From contig JAWKRT010000001.1 in NCBI GenBank assembly GCA_041389495.1, positions 1,612,001 through 1,676,000 on the forward strand: 64,000 nt of DNA, in the 5' to 3' direction. Origin of the DNA: Myxococcota bacterium. Lineage in GTDB: Bacteria > Myxococcota_A > UBA9160 > UBA4427. Of the stretch, positions 1 to 7,965 are shown in pieces. The position numbers and the translations under genes were made by a program. The first letter of the stretch is position 1, and every line of letters starts with the position of its first letter. The notes under the pieces were generated by a model that was not told where the DNA came from, made no database searches, and saw only the letters and a list, made by a program, of their open reading frames with translations.

Positions 1-1530
1 CTCGGCTGCCACGCGGAGCGCCGGAACGCGGCGGGCGACACGGTGCTCGAGGGCTGGGAGTCCGGGCAGGACCACGTCGCGCTCTACCTCCACAACGGCA
101 ACGAGTACCTCGAGGGGATGCTCGGCGCGTTCAAGGCGCGCTGCGCGCCGTTCAACGTCAACTACCGCTACGTCGACGACGAGCTCGTCTACCTGCTGCG
201 CGACGCGCGCGCCCGTGCGGTCGTCTTCCACGGCGCGTTCGCGCCCGCGCTCGCGCGCGTGCGCGAACGGCTCGAGGACGTGCGGCTGTGGCTGCAGGTC
301 GACGACGGCTCCGGCGCGCCGCGGCTGCCCGGCGCGCTCGACTACGAGGCGGCGCTCGCGGCGGCGGCGCCCGCCCCGCCGCGCGGCCTCTCGCCCGACG
401 ATCTCTACGTGCTCTACACGGGCGGCACGACGGGCATGCCGAAGGGCGTGCTCTGGCGCCAGCAGGACATCTTCCTCGGCGCGCTCTACCCGCCCGGCGC
501 GCCCGGCGACGCGGAGGGCGTCGCCCGCCGCGCCGTCGAGCGCGGCGACCCGATCCGCGTGCTCGCGGCGCCGCCCTTCATGCACGGCGCCGCGCACTGG
601 GCCGCGTTCAACATCGCGTTCCTCGGCGGCACGGTGATCGTGCAGTCGCACCCCGAGCGGCTCGACCCGCACGACGTCTGGGCGACCGTCGAGCGCGAGC
701 GCGCGTCGGCGCTCACGATCGTCGGCGACGCCTTCGCGCGGCCGCTGCTCGATGCGCTCGCCGAGCGCCGCTACGACCTCTCGAGCCTGCGCCTGCTGAC
801 GTCGGGCGGCGCCATCCTGTCGAGCGAGCGCAAGCGCGAGCTGCTCGACGCGATCCCCGGCCTGCGCATCAACGACTCGCTCGGCTCCTCGGAGTCGGGC
901 ATGCAGGCCGTGCAGTCGTCGACGAAGGGGCGCGAGGGCGAGACGGCGCGCTTCGAGCTCGCGCGCGCGAACGTCGTGCTCTCGGCCGCGCTCGACCGCG
1001 TGCTCGCGCCCGGCGACGCGGAGATCGGCTGGCTCGCGAAGAGCGGCCACGTGCCGCTCGGCTACCTCGGCGACCCGCAGAAGACGGCGCGCACGTTCCC
1101 CGTGGTCGACGGCGTCCGTCATGCGGTGCCGGGCGACCGCGCGCGGCTCGGCGCGGACGGCCGCCTGCACCTGCTCGGGCGCGACTCGGTCACCATCAAC
1201 AGCGGTGGCGAGAAGATCTTCGCCGAGGAGGTCGAGCTCGCGCTGAAGACGCACCCCGACGTGCACGACGCGCTCGTCGTCGGGACGCCGAGCGAGCGCT
1301 GGGGGCAGCAGGTGACGGCGCTCGTCGCGCTCCGCCCGGGTGCCGCGCGCGACGACGCGGCGCTGCGCGCGGCGGCGGCCGCGCACCTCGCGGGCTTCAA
1401 GCTCCCGAAGGCGTTCGTCGTCGTGCCCGCGATCGCGCGCGCACCGAGCGGGAAGCCCGACTACGCCTGGGCGCGCGCGACCGCCGAGCGCGCGCTCGCG
1501 GGCGAGGGCGCGCGCCCGGACGAACGCTAG
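1..1530 (+). CDS. acyl-CoA synthetase (AMP-dependent ligase), 5' end outside window
   Basis: Activates a carboxylic acid to its acyl-CoA through an acyl-adenylate. The reading frame is already open at base 1, so the N-terminus is missing; 509 residues are visible. The ATP-binding P-loop reads YTGGTTGMPKGVLWR near nt 412-456. The adenylation core (INSGGEKIFAEEVE) and the C-terminal catalytic lysine motif (APSGKPDYAWA) are present. The P-loop with LWRQQDIF and the LTIVGDAFARP segment resemble the actinobacterial FadD17/FadD19 group, which acts on steroid side chains or very long chains; the substrate itself is inference. An enoyl-CoA hydratase and a CoA-transferase nearby fit a fatty acid or sterol degradation context. 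It ends 63 bp before a convergent gene. Confidence 0.88.
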   Translation, partial: LGCHAERRNAAGDTVLEGWESGQDHVALYLHNGNEYLEGMLGAFKARCAPFNVNYRYVDDELVYLLRDARARAVVFHGAFAPALARVRERLEDVRLWLQVDDGSGAPRLPGALDYEAALAAAAPAPPRGLSPDDLYVLYTGGTTGMPKGVLWRQQDIFLGALYPPGAPGDAEGVARRAVERGDPIRVLAAPPFMHGAAHWAAFNIAFLGGTVIVQSHPERLDPHDVWATVERERASALTIVGDAFARPLLDALAERRYDLSSLRLLTSGGAILSSERKRELLDAIPGLRINDSLGSSESGMQAVQSSTKGREGETARFELARANVVLSAALDRVLAPGDAEIGWLAKSGHVPLGYLGDPQKTARTFPVVDGVRHAVPGDRARLGADGRLHLLGRDSVTINSGGEKIFAEEVELALKTHPDVHDALVVGTPSERWGQQVTALVALRPGAARDDAALRAAAAAHLAGFKLPKAFVVVPAIARAPSGKPDYAWARATAERALAGEGARPDER

Positions 1531-1593
1531 GCGGCCCGCGCCGCGCCCGGCTCGCGCGCGCCGCGAACGCGCGCCGCGCGCGAGCGGCGCCGG

Positions 1594-2358
1594 CTAGAGC
1601 TTCGCGACGAACGCGCGGATGCGCGCGGCGTTGGCGCCGAGGTCGCCGCGGCCGTCGCGCGACTTCGAGCGCACGTCGACGACCGCGCCCTGCTCGTGCG
1701 GGCGCACGCGCACGACCACGTCGTCGACGAAGCGGAAGATCGCCGTCGTGTCGCGCGCCTCGAGCACGCCCGCGGCCTCGTCGGCGCGCGTCACGTCCCA
1801 GCCGAGCGCGTTCGCGGCCGAGGCCGCGCGGTCGAAGGCCTCGTCGGGCGACGCCCCGACGACGTGCGGGTGGAGGTCGGGATAGGCGGCGCGCACCTGC
1901 GCGACGAAGTCGACCGGATAGGTCATGTCGCGCCCGCGTCCCGACGGGTCGCCCGCGAACGCGGGCGGGTCCGCGAGGTCGGTCGCGATGTCGTTGATGG
2001 GCGGGAGGTCGCTGCTCGGCCCGGCCGCGATCGCGACGACGCCGAGCAGGGCGAGCCCGCCGCCGAGGCCCGTCCACGCGCGCAGCCGTCCGTCGGGGTC
2101 GCGGCCGCCGCGCGTCGCGACGAGCCCGGCGAAGCCGAGCAACGTGGCGAGCAGCCCGCCGAGCACGGCGCCGGCGGCGAAGGCGTAGAAGCCCGTCATC
2201 GGCGCGAGCGCGCCGACGTGGATGCCGACGACGCCGATCGCCGGCAGCGAGAGCGCGACGACGGCGACGATCGCGGCCGCCGTCGCGAGGCGCGACGCGC
2301 GCGGCGCGCCATTCGATGTGTGCGGCGCGTGCGCGCCCGAAGGTCCTGCTCCGGCCAC
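1594..2358 (-). CDS. DUF1499 family membrane protein
   Basis: 254 residues of unknown function. Three hydrophobic stretches (about residues 22-47, 54-82 and 97-115) give a membrane-anchored N-terminal half. The C-terminal half, from about residue 145 (RDMTYPVDFVAQVRAAYPDL), has the pattern of the DUF1499 domain: a Tyr-Pro-rich segment, then 'EARDTTAIFRFVDDVVVRVR' and a final 'DVRSKSRDGRGDLGANAARI'. The conserved SxSR-x-G-x-x-D-x-G-x-N-A-x-R motif is intact. It is transcribed divergently from the enoyl-CoA hydratase and convergently with the acyl-CoA synthetase. No catalytic role is established for the family. Confidence 0.75.
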   Translation of the reverse strand: MAGAGPSGAHAPHTSNGAPRASRLATAAAIVAVVALSLPAIGVVGIHVGALAPMTGFYAFAAGAVLGGLLATLLGFAGLVATRGGRDPDGRLRAWTGLGGGLALLGVVAIAAGPSSDLPPINDIATDLADPPAFAGDPSGRGRDMTYPVDFVAQVRAAYPDLHPHVVGASPDEAFDRAASAANALGWDVTRADEAAGVLEARDTTAIFRFVDDVVVRVRPHEQGAVVDVRSKSRDGRGDLGANAARIRAFVAKL

Positions 2359-2492
2359 GTCGTCCCTCCTTCGCGGTCGTGTGCGGCGGCCCCGGCCGCG
2401 CGGCGCGGCACGCTATCACGCGCGCGCGGAGCGGCGTGATAGGTTCCGCGCCCCCGCGCGCCGCGTGCGCGCCCGATCCGGGAGCCGAAGCC

Positions 2493-3269
2493 GTGAGCGA
2501 GATCCTCCGCAGCGAGCGCCGCGGCGCCGTCGCCGTCCTGACGCTCGACCGCCCCGCGTCGCTGAACGCGCTCGACCGCGCGCTGCTCGAGGCGATCGCG
2601 AGCGAGGTCGCGGCGGTCGGCGCCGACCCGGGCGTGCGCGCGCTCGTGCTGACGGGCGAGGGGCGGGCGTTCGCGGCGGGCGCGGACATCGCGCAGATGC
2701 GCGCGCTCTCGCCGGTCGAGGCGCTCGCGTTCGGACGCCTCGGCCACGCCGCGACGGCGGCGCTCGAGGCGCTCGCCGTCCCGACGATCGCCGCCGTGAA
2801 CGGCTTCGCGCTCGGCGGCGGCTGCGAGCTCGCGCTCGCCTGCGACTGGATCTACGCGTCGACGAAGGCGCGCTTCGGCCAGCCCGAGGTCGGGCTCGGC
2901 CTCGTCCCGGGCTTCGGCGGCACGACGCGCCTCGTGCGCCGCGTCGGCATCGCGTGGGCGAAGGAGCTCGTGCTGACGGGCGCGCCCGTCGCGGCCGACG
3001 AAGCGCTCCGGATCGGGCTCGCGAACCGCGTCTTCGAGCCGGATGCGCTGCTCGACGCGGCCATCGCGGCGGGCGAGGCGATCGCGGCGAAGGGGCCGGT
3101 CGCCGTCGCGGCCGCGAAGCGCATCATGCAGGAAGGGCAGGACGCCGACGTCCGCACCGCGCACGCGCTCGAGCAGCAGGCCTTCGGGCTCGCCTTCGCG
3201 ACCGACGACGCGCGCGAGGGCATGGGCGCCTTCCTCGAGAAGCGCGACCCGCACTTCGCAGGACGTTAG
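2493..3269 (+). CDS. enoyl-CoA hydratase/isomerase family protein
   Basis: Crotonase-fold enzyme, probably hydrating trans-2-enoyl-CoA in beta-oxidation. The GTG start at 2493 gives 258 residues, the usual length, and begins right at the conserved first strand (ILRSERRGAVAVLTLDRP). Longer upstream starts would add a low-complexity Arg/Ala tail with no family counterpart. The oxyanion-hole motifs AAGADIAQM and NGFALGGGCELALACD are present, and the two catalytic glutamates are in GGGCELA and GQPEVGLGLVPGFGG. Its position near an acyl-CoA ligase and a CoA-transferase supports a catabolic role. Crotonase paralogues differ in substrate, so the exact reaction is uncertain. Confidence 0.88.
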   Translation: MSEILRSERRGAVAVLTLDRPASLNALDRALLEAIASEVAAVGADPGVRALVLTGEGRAFAAGADIAQMRALSPVEALAFGRLGHAATAALEALAVPTIAAVNGFALGGGCELALACDWIYASTKARFGQPEVGLGLVPGFGGTTRLVRRVGIAWAKELVLTGAPVAADEALRIGLANRVFEPDALLDAAIAAGEAIAAKGPVAVAAAKRIMQEGQDADVRTAHALEQQAFGLAFATDDAREGMGAFLEKRDPHFAGR

Positions 3270-3301
3270 GCGCGCCGGACGTCGGGCGCGCCGGACGTCG
3301 G
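3270..3301. repeat. two tandem copies of a 16-bp unit
   Basis: Directly after the enoyl-CoA hydratase stop codon the unit CGCGCCGGACGTCGGG occurs twice head to tail, and a decayed third copy (GCGGGACGTCAGG) follows about 20 bp later. It lies in the 60-bp gap between two convergent genes. No stem-loop function is obvious. Confidence 0.6.
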
Positions 3302-3329
3302 GCTCGCTGCACTGCGGGCTCGCGGGACG

Positions 3330-4598
3330 TCAGGCCGGGCGGCCGATCACGCCGTCGGTCTCGAGCGCCGCGAGCGCGTCGTCGTCGAGCGCGAGCTCGG
3401 CGCGCAGCACGTCGCGCGTGTGCTCGCCCACCATCGGGAAGCGCGCGATCGGGCCGTCGGCCATCGCCGAGAGCGCGATCGGGTTGCCCGCCACGAGCAT
3501 GGGCGGCGCGCCCGCGTCGCGGTCGGGCCGCGGCACCTCGACGAGCATGCCGTGCGCGGCGACGTGCGGGTCGGCGCGCAGGTCGTCGGCCGTATGGCTC
3601 GGGCCGGCCGCGATGCCCTGCTCGTTGAGCGCGCGCGCGGCCTCGAGCTTCGTCCGGTCGCGCGCCCACTGCTCGAGCGCCTCGCGCACGGGCCCGTTGC
3701 GCTGTGCGGCCCAGCCCTCGCGCGTCGCGAAGCGCGGGTCGGCGAGCCACTCGGGGCGGCCGACGAGCCGCGCGAGCTTCTCGAACTGGTGCTCGCGGAA
3801 GACGGCGACGACGAAGTGCCCGTCGCGCGCGGCGTAGGCTTCGACGATGCCCGTGCGGCCGGCGGTCGCGGCCTGGCGCGGCTCTCCCATCGAGCCCATG
3901 AAGGGGACCATGTCCGTCATCGCGATCATCGCGTCGTACATCGCGACGTCGACGTGCTGCCCGCGGCCGCTGCGGTCGCGTTCGCGCAGCGCCGCGAGCA
4001 CGCCGATCACGCAGTAGAGCGCGGCCGCGTTGTCGCCGAGCGCGCCCGCGACGACGACCGGCGGCGGCTCGCCCTCGCGGCGCGTCGGCTCGTACGTGCC
4101 CGCCATGGCCTCGGCGATCGGCGCGTAGGCGGACCAGCCGTCGTAGGGGCTCGGCGCGAGGTTCCCGAAGCCCGAGATCGAGGCGTAGACGATGCGCGGG
4201 TTGGCGGCGGCGACCGCGTCGTAGCCGAGGCCGAGGCGCGCCATCGCGCCCGCGCGCGCGTTCTCGGCGAAGACGTCGAAGCGCTTCGCGAGCGCGAGCA
4301 CGAGCGCGCGGCCGCGCTCGCTGCGCACGTCGATCGCGACGCTGCGCTTCGAGAGGTTGTTGCGCAGGAAGGTCGCGCCGACGCTCGTTCCGTCGCGGTC
4401 GATGACGGCCGGGCGCGACGCGCGGCCCGACTCGCCGCGCCCGGGCGGCTCCACCTTCACGACGTCCGCGCCGAGGTGCGCGAGCAGCTGCGTGCCGAAG
4501 GGCATCGCCTGCATCTGCTCGACGGCGAGGACGCGCACGCCCGCGAGCGGCTTCGGGCCGCGCGCGCGCTCCGGGTGGCGGACCTCGCCGAGGCGCAT
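3330..4598 (-). CDS. CaiB/BaiF family (class III) CoA-transferase
   Basis: Transfers CoA between acyl-CoA and a free acid through an aspartyl-CoA thioester. 422 residues from ATG at 4598, whose N-terminus (KPLAGVRVLAVEQMQAMPFGTQLLAHLGADVVKVEPP) is the family's canonical start. Also present: the NNLSKRSVAIDV block, SISGFG, and the catalytic aspartate in QHVDVAMYDAMIA. It starts 14 bp downstream of the leuD stop, so it is probably read through from leuCD, although leucine synthesis and this enzyme have no obvious link. Other possible roles are racemase (AMACR-like) or formyl-CoA/succinyl-CoA transferase; the length fits plain CoA-transferases. Confidence 0.88.
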   Translation of the reverse strand: MRLGEVRHPERARGPKPLAGVRVLAVEQMQAMPFGTQLLAHLGADVVKVEPPGRGESGRASRPAVIDRDGTSVGATFLRNNLSKRSVAIDVRSERGRALVLALAKRFDVFAENARAGAMARLGLGYDAVAAANPRIVYASISGFGNLAPSPYDGWSAYAPIAEAMAGTYEPTRREGEPPPVVVAGALGDNAAALYCVIGVLAALRERDRSGRGQHVDVAMYDAMIAMTDMVPFMGSMGEPRQAATAGRTGIVEAYAARDGHFVVAVFREHQFEKLARLVGRPEWLADPRFATREGWAAQRNGPVREALEQWARDRTKLEAARALNEQGIAAGPSHTADDLRADPHVAAHGMLVEVPRPDRDAGAPPMLVAGNPIALSAMADGPIARFPMVGEHTRDVLRAELALDDDALAALETDGVIGRPA

Positions 4599-4612
4599 CG
4601 CGCCGGGCCTCG

Positions 4613-5224
4613 CTAGGCGCCGTAGCCCGCCACGTAGGGAAGGCGGCGCGCCGTCGCCTCGATCGCGTCGCCGCCCGCGAGCAGGAGCCCGGTCGCGTCC
4701 CACGTGCCCTCGACGAGCTGCTTGCGCGTGCCCTCGGGCACGATCGCCGCCATCGCGCCGGCGCGCGACGCGACGGTCTTCGCGACGAGGTCGATGCGCA
4801 CGCGCTGCGTCGGGTCGAGCTCGACGGCGTCCATCAGCGCATCGACGTCGGCGTCGGCGAGCGTCACGCACGGCAGGCCGAGCGCCGTGCAGTTGCCGAA
4901 GAAGATCTCGGCGAACGACTTGCCGACGAAGGCGTCGAAGCCGAAGCGCATGAGCGCCTGCGGCGCGTGCTCGCGCGAGCTCCCGCAGCCGAAGTTCCTG
5001 CCGACGACGAGGATGCGCGCGCCGCGGTAGGCGTCCTGGTCGAGCGGGTGGTCGCCCTTCGCGGCGGCGCGCTCGTCCTCGAACGCGTGCTCGCCCATCG
5101 TGTCGAACGTGACGACCTTCATGAAGCGCGCGGGGATGATGCGATCCGTGTCGATGTCGTCGCCGCGCAGCACGCAGGCGGTGCCCTCGACGTCGGTGAT
5201 CCGGCGCGGTCCGTTCGCGGCCAT
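4613..5224 (-). CDS. leuD: 3-isopropylmalate dehydratase small subunit
   Basis: Swivel-domain subunit of isopropylmalate isomerase, which converts 2- to 3-isopropylmalate in leucine synthesis as a LeuCD heterodimer. 203 residues, typical for LeuD. The family motifs GDDIDTDRIIPARF near the N-terminus and GRNFGCGSSREHAPQAL in the middle are intact. Its ATG lies 2 bp after the leuC stop, so the pair is translationally coupled. No leuA or leuB is found in the window. Plain aconitase-family swivel proteins look similar, but the adjacent LeuC makes this call firm. Confidence 0.95.
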   Translation of the reverse strand: MAANGPRRITDVEGTACVLRGDDIDTDRIIPARFMKVVTFDTMGEHAFEDERAAAKGDHPLDQDAYRGARILVVGRNFGCGSSREHAPQALMRFGFDAFVGKSFAEIFFGNCTALGLPCVTLADADVDALMDAVELDPTQRVRIDLVAKTVASRAGAMAAIVPEGTRKQLVEGTWDATGLLLAGGDAIEATARRLPYVAGYGA

Positions 5225-5226
5225 GG

Positions 5227-6648
5227 CTACAGCACCTCCCGCACGTCGGTGACCTTCCCGCGGAGCGCGGCCGCGGCGACCATCGCGGGCGACATCAGCA
5301 GCGTGCGCCCGGTCGGCGAGCCCTGACGGCCCTTGAAGTTGCGGTTGCTCGACGACGCGCTCATCTCGCGGCCGACGAGCTTGTCGGGATTCATCGCGAG
5401 GCACATCGAGCAGCCGGGCTCGCGCCACTCGAAGCCCGCCGCGCGGAAGACGTCGTCGAGCCCCTCGGCCTCGGCCTGGCGCTGCACCTCCTGCGACCCC
5501 GGCACGACGAGCGCGCGCACGCCCGCGGCGACCGTGCCCGTGCGCGCGACGCGCGCGGCCTCGCGCAGGTCCGAGAGGCGGCCGTTCGTGCACGAGCCGA
5601 TGAACGCGACGTCGATCGGGATGCCCGCGATCGGCTGGCCCGCGCGCAGGCCCATGTAGTCGAGCGCCTCGGCGAGCTGCGGCCGCTGCGCGTCGGGCAG
5701 GTCGGTGAGCTTCGGGATGGCCTCGTCGACGCCGGCGTTCTGGCCCGGGTTGATGCCCCAGGTGACGGACGGCGCGATCGCGGCGCCGTCCATCTCGACG
5801 CGATCCGCGTAGGCGGCGTCCGCGTCGCTCGCCATCGAGCGCCACCACGCGACGGCGCGGTCGAACGCGGCGCCCTGCGGCGCGTACGACCGCCCGCGCA
5901 GGTAGTCGAAGGTCGTCTCGTCGGGGTTCACGTAGCCGCAGCGCGCGCCGCCCTCGATCGCCATGTTGCAGACGGTCATGCGCTCCTCGAGCGTCATCGC
6001 GTCGAACACGTCGCCCGCGTACTCGTACGCGAAGCCGACGCCGCCGTTCACGCCGAGCCGGCGGATGACGGCGAGCGTCACGTCCTTCGCGTACACGCCC
6101 GCGCCGAGCTTGCCGTTCACCTCGATGCGGCGGACGCCGAGGCGCGCCATCGCGAGCGTCTGCGTCGCGAGCACGTCGCGCACCTGCGACGTGCCGATGC
6201 CGAACGCGATCGCGCCGAAGGCGCCGTGCGTCGCGGTGTGCGAGTCGCCGCACGCGATCGTCATGCCGGGCTGCGTGAGGCCGAGCTCCGGGCCGATCAC
6301 GTGCACGATGCCCTGGTGCCCGCTCGCGGAGTCGAAGAACGTGATGCCGTGCTCGCGGCAGTTGCGCTCGAGCTCGCTCATCATCGCCTCGGCGAGCGCG
6401 TCGGCGAACGGGCGCACCTGCGAATCCGTCGGGATGATGTGGTCGACGGTGGCGAACGTGCGCTCGGGGAAGCGCACCGGCACGCCGAGCTCGCGCAGCA
6501 TGGCGAAGGCCTGCGGGCTCGTGACCTCGTGGATCAGGTGCGTCCCGATGAAGAGCTGGGTCTGGCCGGTCGGCAGCTCGCGCACGGCGTGCAGGTCCCA
6601 GACCTTGTCGAAGAGCGTCTTGCCACTCGTGGCGCTCGCGGAACTCAT
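5227..6648 (-). CDS. leuC: 3-isopropylmalate dehydratase large subunit
   Basis: Catalytic [4Fe-4S] subunit of isopropylmalate isomerase. 473 residues from ATG 6648 (M-SSASATSGKTLFDKVWD), close to the usual 466-475. The cluster cysteines are in FIGSCTNGRLSDL and in EPGCSMCLAMNPD. The substrate-loop signatures DHIIPT and CGDSHTATHGAFGAIAFGIG are present. It is followed by leuD at 2 bp. The 170-bp gap to the divergent tRNA-Pro should hold its promoter. I saw no leader peptide with a run of leucine codons, so attenuation is not evident. Confidence 0.96.
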   Translation of the reverse strand: MSSASATSGKTLFDKVWDLHAVRELPTGQTQLFIGTHLIHEVTSPQAFAMLRELGVPVRFPERTFATVDHIIPTDSQVRPFADALAEAMMSELERNCREHGITFFDSASGHQGIVHVIGPELGLTQPGMTIACGDSHTATHGAFGAIAFGIGTSQVRDVLATQTLAMARLGVRRIEVNGKLGAGVYAKDVTLAVIRRLGVNGGVGFAYEYAGDVFDAMTLEERMTVCNMAIEGGARCGYVNPDETTFDYLRGRSYAPQGAAFDRAVAWWRSMASDADAAYADRVEMDGAAIAPSVTWGINPGQNAGVDEAIPKLTDLPDAQRPQLAEALDYMGLRAGQPIAGIPIDVAFIGSCTNGRLSDLREAARVARTGTVAAGVRALVVPGSQEVQRQAEAEGLDDVFRAAGFEWREPGCSMCLAMNPDKLVGREMSASSSNRNFKGRQGSPTGRTLLMSPAMVAAAALRGKVTDVREVL

Positions 6649-6781
6649 GAGGATGGGGGCTCCGTGGAGGGGAAGGCGGCCGCGTCGTCGCGGCGGGGCC
6701 GCGCGCCCGGCGTTCGCGGCGTGACGGCGCGGGAACCGGACGCGGCGGGAGATAGCACGCGCCGCGGCGCCCATCCTCCCG

Positions 6782-6787
6782 TATGCT
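6782..6787 (+). promoter_or_regulatory. putative -10 element of tRNA-Pro
   Basis: TATGCT lies 33 bp before the tRNA 5' end, in an otherwise GC-rich gap. It matches the TAnnCT-like -10 hexamers seen before several genes in this window. No good -35 hexamer is visible. Confidence 0.4.
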
Positions 6788-6820
6788 CCGCGGCGCCACG
6801 GGGCCGCGCGCGACGAAGCT

Positions 6821-6895
6821 CGGGGTGTAGCTCAGCGGTAGAGCCTGAACTTTGGGGGTTCAGCGTCGAGGGTTCGAATCCCTCCACCCCGACCA
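6821..6895 (+). tRNA. tRNA-Pro (anticodon TGG)
   Basis: 75 nt including an encoded CCA. Acceptor stem CGGGGTG pairs perfectly with CACCCCG (6885-6891), discriminator A. The D-arm is GCTC/GAGC, the anticodon stem TGAAC/GTTCA, and the loop TTTGGGG gives anticodon TGG, which decodes CCA and other proline codons. The T-arm carries GGTTCGAATCC. No integrase or att-like repeat follows, so it is not marking an island here. Confidence 0.96.
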
Positions 6896-6969
6896 GCGCG
6901 CGTCGCCGCGCGCCGCGTCGACGGCCCGATCGGACACCGAGAGACATCGAGAGAGACTGGAGGACGCCC

Positions 6970-7965
6970 GTGAGCGACCGGAAGACCCAGCTCGTCGCGG
7001 CGGTCGACGCCGTGCGGGCCGCCTCGCGCGTGTGCATCGCCGTGCAGCGCGCACTCGTCGACGCCGACACGCTCGAGAAGAAGGACAAGAGCCCCGTCAC
7101 GGTCGCCGACTTCGCCTCGCAGGCGATCGTCTGCGCGAAGCTCGCGCAGGCGCTGCCCGGCGCGCGCATCGTCGGCGAGGAGGACGCCACGGAGCTGCGC
7201 GCCGCCGAGCAGGCGACGCTGCGCGCGGCCGTCGTCGAGAAGGTGGGCGGCGAGCTCGGGCGCGCCGCGTCGGCCGACGAGGTGCTCGACTGGATCGACC
7301 TCGGGAACGCGAAGGCCGACGGCGGGAGCTACTGGACGCTCGACCCGATCGACGGCACGAAGGGCTTCCTGCGCGGCGAGCAGTACGCCGTCGCGCTCGC
7401 GCTGATCGAAGACGGCGAGGTCGTGCTCGGCGTGCTCGGCTGCCCGAACCTGCCTGCGGCGGGCGGTGGCGCGGGCGCGCTCTTCACCGCGATCGCGGGC
7501 GAGGGCGCGCAGACGCTCGCGCTCGCGGGCACGGGTGCGAGCGGCGCGCCCGTGCGCGTCGCGGCCGTCGCGCGCGCGGCCGACGCGCGCTTCTGCGAAT
7601 CGGTCGAGTCGGGGCACAGCAACCAGGGCGAGTCCGCGCGCATCGCGGAGCTGCTCGGCATCCCGGCCGAGCCGTATCGCATCGCCCGCCAGTGCAAGTA
7701 CGCGGCGGTCGCGCGCGGCGACGCGTCGATCTACCTGCGCATGCCGACGAAGAAGGACTACCGCGAGAAGATCTGGGACCACGCCGCGGGCAAGCTCGTC
7801 GTCGAGTGCGCGGGCGGGCGCGTGAGCGACGCGAACGGCGACGCGCTCGACTTCGGCCGCGGCGCGACGCTCGAGCGCAACCGCGGCGTCGTCGCGACGG
7901 CGGCCGCCATCCACGACGAGGTCGTCGACGCCGTGCGCCGCGTGCGCGCGGAGGCCGCGAGCTGA
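6970..7965 (+). CDS. 3'(2'),5'-bisphosphate nucleotidase (inositol-phosphatase superfamily)
   Basis: Probably dephosphorylates PAP (3'-phosphoadenosine 5'-phosphate), a by-product of sulfate activation. 331 residues from the GTG at 6970. Metal-binding motifs of the lithium-sensitive phosphatase family are visible: VGEED, LDPIDGTKGFLRG and IWDHAAGKLVVECAGG. The TKGFLRG extension and the overall length resemble the Hal2/SAL1 type rather than shorter E. coli CysQ. It overlaps the next gene by 4 bp (CTGA), suggesting co-translation. Inositol monophosphatase is the alternative, but GTKGFLRG favours the nucleotidase. Confidence 0.85.
   Translation: MSDRKTQLVAAVDAVRAASRVCIAVQRALVDADTLEKKDKSPVTVADFASQAIVCAKLAQALPGARIVGEEDATELRAAEQATLRAAVVEKVGGELGRAASADEVLDWIDLGNAKADGGSYWTLDPIDGTKGFLRGEQYAVALALIEDGEVVLGVLGCPNLPAAGGGAGALFTAIAGEGAQTLALAGTGASGAPVRVAAVARAADARFCESVESGHSNQGESARIAELLGIPAEPYRIARQCKYAAVARGDASIYLRMPTKKDYREKIWDHAAGKLVVECAGGRVSDANGDALDFGRGATLERNRGVVATAAAIHDEVVDAVRRVRAEAAS

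Noticed and set aside
6649..6820. Leucine attenuator leader before leuC
   Set aside because: No short frame with clustered leucine codons and no alternative terminator stems were seen.
6821..6895. tRNA-Pro as an integration site for a mobile element
   Set aside because: No integrase, no repeat of the tRNA 3' end and no foreign-looking block follows it.
6852..7961. Upstream extension of the PQQ dehydrogenase frame through the tRNA and nucleotidase gene
   Set aside because: It reads through tRNA-Pro and out of frame through a well-supported gene; the first plausible start with ribosome site is the CTG at 7962.
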